From positions 3,720,001-3,784,000 of the forward strand of contig NC_064653.1 in NCBI RefSeq assembly GCF_001723175.1: a stretch of 64,000 nt of DNA, read 5' to 3'. This DNA comes from Penicillium oxalicum. Lineage: Eukaryota > Ascomycota > Eurotiomycetes > Eurotiales > Aspergillaceae. The stretch's first letter is position 1; the number at the start of each line of letters is the position of its first letter. Shown here in pieces: positions 55,846-64,000 of this stretch. A program made the translations under genes and the position numbers. Under the pieces are notes generated by a model. It did no database searches. It was not told the DNA's origin and saw nothing but the letters and a program-made list of their open reading frames with translations.

Positions 55846-56882
55846 ATGGCCCATCGATCCAGACTCGCCCCATCACCCGCCCATGATCTCCTCATCATCG
55901 TGCGCTTCTCCGCATCCATCGCCGACCTCAACCTCGACGTTCCTAATGCAGAGACCACGACCGGCGCCGGCCTCAAACAGCTCATCCGCGCCAAACTCCC
56001 ACTCAACCTCATCAATCATAGACTACGCCTCATCTATGCTGGTCGTGGACTCGAGGATACAACCGCGCTTGCAGTCTCTCTTAAACTTCCGCCCTCTCCA
56101 AGCTGGACACCTCGCCCGGTCGAGGAAGACGAGGAGGAGGAGGAGGAGGAGGAAGGAGGAGGAGGACGATGGCGAAGACGAAGCTGTCGAAGAAGATGGA
56201 GACGAGTCGTCCTCAGTGAGACAAAGTCTTCTGAAAAGCAAGAAGAAAGGCAAACAGCCTGTCCGGGACACTCGACCCCGTCTCTATATCCACTGTTCAA
56301 TCGGTGATGTCGCCTTATCCGAGTCCGATCTCGCCGCCGAAGCAGCCGTGGCGTCAACCTATCTCCTTCAAAAGAGGAAAGATGAATCACGCTCCGCCTT
56401 ACTCTCCACGTCACCAGATCAATCACCGTCAGCGCAGGAATCGACAACCACACCGGCCCCTCGCGGCTTCGACCGTCTACTCGCAGCGGGCTTTACTCCC
56501 GCAGAAGTCACCGCTCTGCGCTCTCAATTCCTCCGCCGTACAGTCCGTCTCTCGAACGCGCGATACCATGCCCACAGGGGACGAGCTCCGGGACCTCGAG
56601 GATCGATGGATGGACGAGGGCTCGACGGTGGCGCAGGCTCAAGCGGGCGGACAAGTGGGGGCAGGAGGGAGTGGTGGTGACGATGATGGTGGGTTTGGGC
56701 CTGGCTCACCGACCGTGATCGACGATATGCTCTGGGGTGCGGTCATGGGATTCTTTTGGCCGATAGGGTGTGTTTTATGGCTTAGGAGGGAAGACGGGGT
56801 TTGGAGCTGGAGAAAAGGTATGGCGGTCTTTGCGGGACTGGTTGTCAATGGGGTGTTTGGAGGGTTCAGGATCACGCACTGA
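55846..56882 (+). CDS. dsc3: Dsc3, DSC E3 ligase subunit, with two apparent frameshifts
   Basis: No intron seen. The ubiquitin-like N-terminus is in the first frame (LLIIVRFSASIADLNLDVPN, LKQLIRAKLPLNLINHRLRLIYAGR). The middle is in a second frame after a GA-rich run near 56131-56166 (RPRLYIHCSIGDVALSESDL, GFDRLLAAGFTPAEVTALRS). The end is in a third frame after CTCC at 56531-56534 (AVQSVSRTRDTMPTGDEL, LEDRWMDEGS). The last part includes a membrane segment (DDMLWGAVMGFFWPIGCVLW) and a second hydrophobic helix. Removing one base at each site gives 344 aa, the DUF2407 layout of Dsc3. The Dsc complex in Golgi and endosome membranes ubiquitylates SREBP for hypoxic and sterol signalling. As written the protein would be truncated; assembly error is likely. 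Confidence 0.87.
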
Positions 56883-57550
56883 GGTCCAAGCTTCTAACAT
56901 CTCCTGCACTGGTTAAGCGGTGGGCGTCTGTTTTTATTTCAATTTCGGGTTACTAGGATACGTGGATGCATGGCGGAGGCGTTTATATCTATCTATCTTC
57001 TTCTTCTTCCTCTCTGTTCACTCTTACAGGCTACCAAGGTACCCCATATAGTTAGTAAACAGCGCTCATACATGGGAGAGAGAAGGTATAGGTCACTTAT
57101 AGACTGTCGGATCCCAGTCACACAGTAGACTGCATGGTGGACCTTATCATAGTCACCTGCCAAGGGTTGCAGGGTGGCACAACGAGTCTTTCAACCTCCG
57201 CCTCGAAAATGTCCTCTGTACCTGTGTTCGAGTCCCGATTATGTGAGCCCACTCCCCCAAGACCCCTAACGGTTCCAAGGTGCCAAAAAGGGTTGAGCAG
57301 CGGTACACGACGATGAAGCAAACTAAAAATTCCTATTCTAAGAGCCAGATAAACACGCGAGTAGGGTAATACTACAGAACAAAAATCCCAATGTATTGCT
57401 TGGATGTAGACAATAGTCGGCAATGTTTAAAGATAGTTCAGGGTCTCATTGAATACCAATCGACTGAAACTGAAGCACAAGAGTCTGTCAGGTCAACAGA
57501 AAAAAAAGCCGAGAAAAACGCCCAGTATTGGAAATCAAAACCCCGAGTCG
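56883..57550. other. Intergenic between convergent genes
   Basis: Lies between dsc3 and vti1. A GTTCGAGTCCCG T-loop-like string near 57229-57240 is not within a foldable tRNA. No gene seen. Confidence 0.5.
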
Positions 57551-58379
57551 CTAATGAAACTTGCTAAAGATAACGGCGAAAATCAAAAGAACGAGAACAG
57601 TAATGATTGCAATCGTGATTATCCGATTTGTGGCCATCCTGAAACTCAGTTAGTCGTATGCTTCACGTGAGACGATCATTGCTAACCAAGGAAAAAAGCC
57701 ACAGAAGGCACATTACCTACGAGCCATACCCCTCAGGGTCTTAATACTGTTGTCGACGTATCCTTCACTGCTCTGCATGTTCACACGAGTACCCTCAATC
57801 GTCTGTCGTTGCACATATAGATCGGCCAGAACGTTTCGCCCAATATCCTCCGTCTCCAAAGCTGTCCGCTGAGCACCCTGGAGCCGGGCAGAACTGCGCT
57901 CCAGGCGCTCGGTGCCAGACAACAACTGTTGACGTTGTTCCAGATGCTCGTCGACTGGGTCATCAGTGTAGCGATCACCGAAGAGGGCTTTACGGTCGTC
58001 CGAGAGAGACTTGAGCTTGCGCTTGATATCGTCGATATCGGTCGAGTAATTCCGGAAGCGCCGATTGACTTCGGACCGGGACGCGGAGGGGATGTTCTGC
58101 TTCTCCATGCGCATTTGGTCGAGCTAGCAGTAAGGAGATAAGACATCAGTACAGGTTGCAAAGGACGCTACGGTCAAGTCCGTTTGTGTGATCACTCACC
58201 AATTCTGTAGCTTCTTCAAGGACCTGCTCTGCTTGTCGAATTGCAGACTTGCGCTGCTCGCCGCTTGCCTCGGCGATCTGATCTAGCTTCTGATTGAGAT
58301 CGGCCTGCACGAGCTTCAGCTCATTCTCGTAGCTGGCAAACATCTCCGAGCCTGCATCTGTGTCCAGAGGGTTCGACAT
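57551..58379 (-). CDS. vti1: v-SNARE Vti1
   Basis: Exons 58379-58200, 58123-57717 and 57638-57551, 224 aa; introns are 76 and 78 bp. An N-terminal three-helix region (FASYENELKLVQADLNQKLD, RQAEQVLEEATEL) is followed by the Qb-SNARE motif around residues 130-190 (LERSSARLQGAQRTALETED, IGRNVLADLYVQRQTIEGTR; the zero-layer Gln lies in this segment). The final short exon encodes the C-terminal anchor: TNRIITIAIITVLVLLIFAV and then SKFH. Vti1 takes part in Golgi, endosome and vacuole fusion with several Qa partners. The topology is a type IV tail-anchored protein. Length and splice phases fit the family. Confidence 0.95.
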
Positions 58380-59108
58380 GGTTTGGATCAAAGTCTAGTG
58401 CGGTCTTCACAAGGCGAGAGAGCGAAGGATAAATGCTGCCGGTGTCAGTCTGGTGGGTGTGGTGTTGAGGCGGGCCGCAGGCTCCACCGTTATCTGGGGG
58501 CGGATTGAATGCGATGTTCGAAAATCGGACGCGCTAAAGACTCCGGCAGCTTGAGCAGCAAATGGTGTAGGTAGAATTTTTACCAAAGTACAAAAGTGGA
58601 TATTTCTGAAGATCGAAGCACACGCAGCTGCGAAGATGCAGGTTGTTGTGGTGTAGATTAGTCTTTGAAGGCTGGGGCTGTACGGATGACGCCGCTTCCT
58701 CCACGTGATCCTGATCGACGAGGAGAAATATGTGGCTCGAAGCAGGTACGACCCGCGCGACCCGCAATGCGATGTGCTAGAACTTTTTGGAGAGCTGGAG
58801 ATTCATGAAATTGTAGCTTTGCGGGTCAACATTTTACTCATCATGATAGAAAAACCCTTCACAAACCTTTTGAATGCACAGAGAAGTTTATAGGAAAAAT
58901 GGGGTTACTAGTAAATAAGGGTGTTTTCAGATTTGGGTCGATGGTCCAGGTAGCATTAGAGTGCAAAATCCGACCCAGACAACAGACGTTCGCCTTTTCG
59001 AATCGATACAAAAGAAAAACAAATAAATAAAGCAAGCCCCATGTGGTGTACATAATCAAGGAAACTCCCGACCTCCGTTGCATGGTCACTGTCAATGAAT
59101 AATCCCGT
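58380..59108. other. Intergenic, no gene seen
   Basis: Lies between the start of vti1 and the stop of rvb1, both on the minus strand. No recognisable element. Confidence 0.55.
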
Positions 59109-60981
<1,873 letters not shown>

Positions 60982-61665
60982 ATGGCAGGCTTACAGATGA
61001 GGTCGGCCATGGCCGCTCCTTTCTCGCTCACGGCAGCTTTCCGTGCCTTGACCGTCTCCACACCCAAGCGCGCTTTTTCAACAACATCAGCAGCTCAATC
61101 CGCACCCAAACTCCCCGAAGACGTCCCATCCTATCCCTATGGCCCGCGACAGTGGTACAAGCAGGCCGACACAGGTCTGTACGGTGGTGCTATGATTCGA
61201 TTCGGCAACAAGATCTCCAAGGGTCGCAATGAAGGAAAAACACGACGAAGCTGGAAGCCCAACGTTCGCCGCAAGAAGATCTGGAGTGAGGCTCTCCAAC
61301 AACATCTCTTCATCAAAGTCACACGCCGAGCGTTGCGAACGATCATCAGTGAGGGTGGGTTGGATAACTATCTTCTCTCGGACCGACCAGCCCGTCTGAA
61401 GGAGCTTGGTGTGTTTGGATGGCACCTACGATACCAGGTCATGCAAAGCCCAACGATCAAAGAGCAGTTCCGGCAGCAACGGGAGAAGATGGGTCTGCCA
61501 GAGCCCATGACTTTGGAGGAGTGGCTGAAGTCCAAGGAGGACGAGATCGAGGCCAAGGTTGAGGAGAGGCTAAACATCAAGCCTATCACCAAGCCTCGCC
61601 CTAAGGGCCAGGCTGACCCTCAAAACGATCCTCGGAAAATTGCGGCTGCTGAGGAGTTGCCTTGA
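60982..61665 (+). CDS. mrpl24: Mitochondrial large-subunit ribosomal protein bL28m (MrpL24)
   Basis: Single exon, 227 aa from ATG 60982. The basic N-terminus (TAAFRALTVSTPKRAFSTTS) is a mitochondrial presequence. The bL28 core follows: YGGAMIRFGNKISKGRNEGK, TRRSWKPNVRRKKIWSEAL, and a C-terminal helical part (RALRTIISEGGLDNYLL, LKELGVFGWHLRY). The core 'FGNKISKxxNxTRRxWxPN' is the L28 rRNA-binding signature. The long C-terminal extension is typical of fungal mitochondrial homologues. An in-frame upstream start at 60922 would add 20 residues and is less likely. The protein is part of the 54S mitochondrial subunit. Confidence 0.93.
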   Translation: MAGLQMRSAMAAPFSLTAAFRALTVSTPKRAFSTTSAAQSAPKLPEDVPSYPYGPRQWYKQADTGLYGGAMIRFGNKISKGRNEGKTRRSWKPNVRRKKIWSEALQQHLFIKVTRRALRTIISEGGLDNYLLSDRPARLKELGVFGWHLRYQVMQSPTIKEQFRQQREKMGLPEPMTLEEWLKSKEDEIEAKVEERLNIKPITKPRPKGQADPQNDPRKIAAAEELP

Positions 61666-63149
61666 AAAGCTTTAGCGAGGCCTCAGACCTCGCAACCCTC
61701 AAAATCAAACGGGAATTTTGACGCTTTGTTGATGCTCTGAAGCCAGGCGAGGCGTTGATTGGAGACTGGCGCCCCTATTTATCATTGTACCATTATTGCG
61801 AACGAAGCAGTTGACGTTCTGATTGAGCACTACCTCCCTTCGACAATCCATTGATTCCTTGCGGTGATGCCCCGGACTGATATCGGGCACTGCGGTAGCG
61901 ATATTAATCGCATGAACACTGATTTTGTTGCGTCTGCGTGTTGCACTTTTTTTTTCTGTACTTATACTCCAATTCATCAACATCTTCATCCTTCAGCACC
62001 ACGTCTATATAATACTTGTCGCTATTTATGCATTTTCCAGCGCGGTATGCAATCTTAATCCATTCAGTTCCTTGGTGACCCTGTTTCGACGGCGCGGCCA
62101 TTTCGTTATGGTCAACTTGTACAGAAGCTTGCCGAGCCCAAGGTTGCAAGGAGCAAGCCAGTGGCTCAAAACAAAGCCACAGTCGTGATTCATCAATATG
62201 GGGAGCTTTTTCTCGGTTCTGTACATCCCCGGCTCCGAGGATGTGCGGTCTCTTTCATTTGAACACAATATATTCACAGGCATAGGCACAGTCAGATGGC
62301 GTGTTCATCTCCGTATCTACTACTCCACGCTGCTAGCGGAGATGAGTTGCAGATCAAACTCAACACCCGTGCTCTTTCTTGGATATTCAGTGTAGTGCAA
62401 GTTTGAAAAGTGAGAAGCGAAGAATCCGAGATTGTCAAACCAGTGTTTGCTTCATTTCATCCCTCATCTGGAAGCCTGTCATCTACACAACTCGTAGTTG
62501 AGTATAGACTGACGTTTATTGTCGCCAAGCATCGCAGACGGCTGCGCTGTATAAGCATCGGTCTTACTCGGTATACGAATATGTGGTATACACCAAGGTG
62601 CGACCGGGCACAAATCCTGATCATCCATCGAAGGAACCTTTGAATCCAACCAGATAACCATTAATATGTTTTGAGTTTCCTGACTTCCAAAGCAGAAAGT
62701 GGTCCGTTCACCGAATTGCTGTTTTACTTCCAATCAATCGTTATCCACAGCACATCATTGGCCACAATCTCATGGTTTGAAGGGATAATCTAGAGTCCAG
62801 AACATCTGCACCTTTTACATTAGGTAGTAAGTAGTAGAATGCAAGCGAGGCCCTTATTTCAGATTGGAATGCACGCGGACGGATGATCTGCCGGATTCGG
62901 AGAGCGCCCAGAACCTTGACTTGCGTCACTTTCGGCGTGGTACCTGTCAACCTTGCGTCTAAATCCCAGCGGCCTCTTTTTATTTTTTTGTTGAACCTCC
63001 AGCCACGATTGCCGTGGTCTCTGAGGAACAGTACCGCCCCCGGCTACGTGACTCAGTAGTGGTAGGCCCAGTTCAGTCACATCTTCTCCCAGACTCGGAC
63101 TCTCGACACTCGATCATCGCAGGTCTCGCTGAGAAGGCGAGCCCTCAGA
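61666..63149. other. Intergenic, no gene seen
   Basis: Stretch of 1.5 kb between the bL28m gene and the mannosyltransferase, both on the plus strand. Only short frames without motifs were seen. Confidence 0.55.
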
Positions 63150-64000
63150 ATGCAGTTCGCATTACCTCCGCGGAAAAGCCCACATGTGCTACCGGGCCAC
63201 CACTCCACTCGACTTCCATTGTATCGAAGGAAGCAGCTCAAGACGATAGCAGTCACTGCGCTCTCCATCCTTGTGCTTCTATATCTACTCTCCCATGTCT
63301 TTTCTTTGAGCTCGCATTCGCTCTCAGCGTCGGCAGGGACGGCGGGAGTGGTGATTGTAACGCTGCTAGACCAGCAAAGCTTCAGCGAAAGCTATATTAA
63401 GAAAATCATCGCGAACAGGGAGGACTATGCGAAGCGCCATGGTGAGAATCTTTCTCACTTTTCTTTTTCTCTCCTTTTCATGCGTTCATTGCTCTCAATT
63501 TGCTCCGCCAGCGACGTGAATTTGCAACATTGCCATGAGCTATGAGTAATTTCTCTAATACTACTTGAACCTAACAAAGTTGCTGATGCCTCCCTCGCTC
63601 TGAACCAGGCTATACAAACTTCTTCGCAAGCGTTTCCGACTACGACGAAACCGTAGGCGATGCTCCTCGAAGCTGGGCCCTCGTGCCGGCAATGCGTCAT
63701 GCGCTCGCTACATATCCCAAATCAAAATACTTCCTCCACCTGAGCCCGCACGCACTGATCATGAATCCGACCACCTCTCTCCAGTCGCATCTGCTGGACC
63801 GAACACGTCTCGAATCGCTCACGATGAAAGATGCACCTATCGTGCCACCGGATAGCATCATCAAGACATTCCCGCATTTGAAAGAGAATAATATCGATCT
63901 GATCATCACCCAGGATAGCCAAGACCTGAGGCCGACAAGCTTCGTTCTTAAGAATGGGGATTTTGCGCGTTTCTTTTTGGACCTTTGGTTCGATCCGTTG
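63150..64000 (+). CDS. GT34 alpha-mannosyltransferase, Mnn10/Mnn11-like (3' partial)
   Basis: Exons 63150-63441 and 63609 to beyond the window; 167-bp intron GTGAGA...CCAG. About 228 residues are visible. It is a type II membrane protein: a short basic cytosolic tail, a membrane anchor (TIAVTALSILVLLYLLSHVF), and a luminal GT34 domain beginning GVVIVTLLDQQ. The domain continues with ANREDYAKRHG/YTNFF, WALVPAMRHAL and KYFLHLSPHALIMNP, where family members usually carry a DxD-type site. The GMA12/MNN10 family extends outer N-glycan chains in the Golgi. The pattern fits the Mnn11 branch best, but the truncated end prevents a firm choice between Mnn10 and Mnn11. Confidence 0.88.

Noticed and set aside
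57160..57260. Possible tRNA with GTTCGAGTCCCG
   Set aside because: T-stem and acceptor stem do not pair in either register.

Overview
The window is nuclear DNA of a filamentous ascomycete, most likely an Aspergillaceae member (Aspergillus/Penicillium type). The genes are interrupted by short introns (54-310 bp) with GTATGT/GTAAGT donors and CTNAC-like branch points. They encode fungal-type proteins: Dsc3, an Ama1-type APC/C activator, a Cnl2/Nkp2 kinetochore protein and a histidine acid phosphatase. There are no operons, prophage or CRISPR. All gene models were spliced by hand from the sequence; family names rest on motif recognition, not on a database search.

Layout. 1-13.3 kb: an AHL-lactonase-like metallo-hydrolase (cut by the left edge), a small NIF3/CutA-like protein, a secreted acid phosphatase, mitochondrial frataxin, a secreted FAD amine-oxidase-like enzyme, DPH3 and a poly(ADP-ribose) glycohydrolase. 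15.5-27.2 kb: an augmin subunit 4-like coiled-coil protein, a double-bromodomain BET protein (Bdf1), a degenerate three-copy repeat and a gene-poor stretch, then the nucleolar protein Utp5. 28-37.4 kb: Ama1-like APC/C activator, Bet4, a TBC RabGAP and a Dabb-domain protein. 38-49 kb: two decayed-looking loci, Ctf8, Cnl2/Nkp2, Eaf3, an ARMH3/DUF1741 protein and Isa1. 48.8-53.1 kb is a 4.3 kb stretch without a recognisable gene, ending at a TATA-driven Cys-rich small protein. 54.2-55.0 kb holds three intron-bearing tRNA-Val(CAC) genes, two on the minus strand and one on the plus strand. 55.8-64 kb: Dsc3, Vti1, Rvb1, a mitochondrial ribosomal protein bL28m and the start of a GT34 mannosyltransferase (cut by the right edge).

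Most genes are housekeeping: Fe-S biogenesis (frataxin, Isa1), chromatin (Bdf1, Eaf3, Rvb1), chromosome segregation and cell cycle (Ctf8, Cnl2, augmin, Ama1), and membrane traffic (Bet4, TBC, Vti1, ARMH3, Dsc3).

The most striking sequence-level observation is that four conserved genes (PARG, bdf1, the TBC gene and dsc3) are each broken by apparent one-base indels, mostly in C/G runs, while their downstream frames stay intact. This points to residual assembly errors more than to gene loss. Two other loci (about 38.4-39.1 and 40.1-40.8 kb) look like real gene decay. I found no convincing novel multi-gene system.
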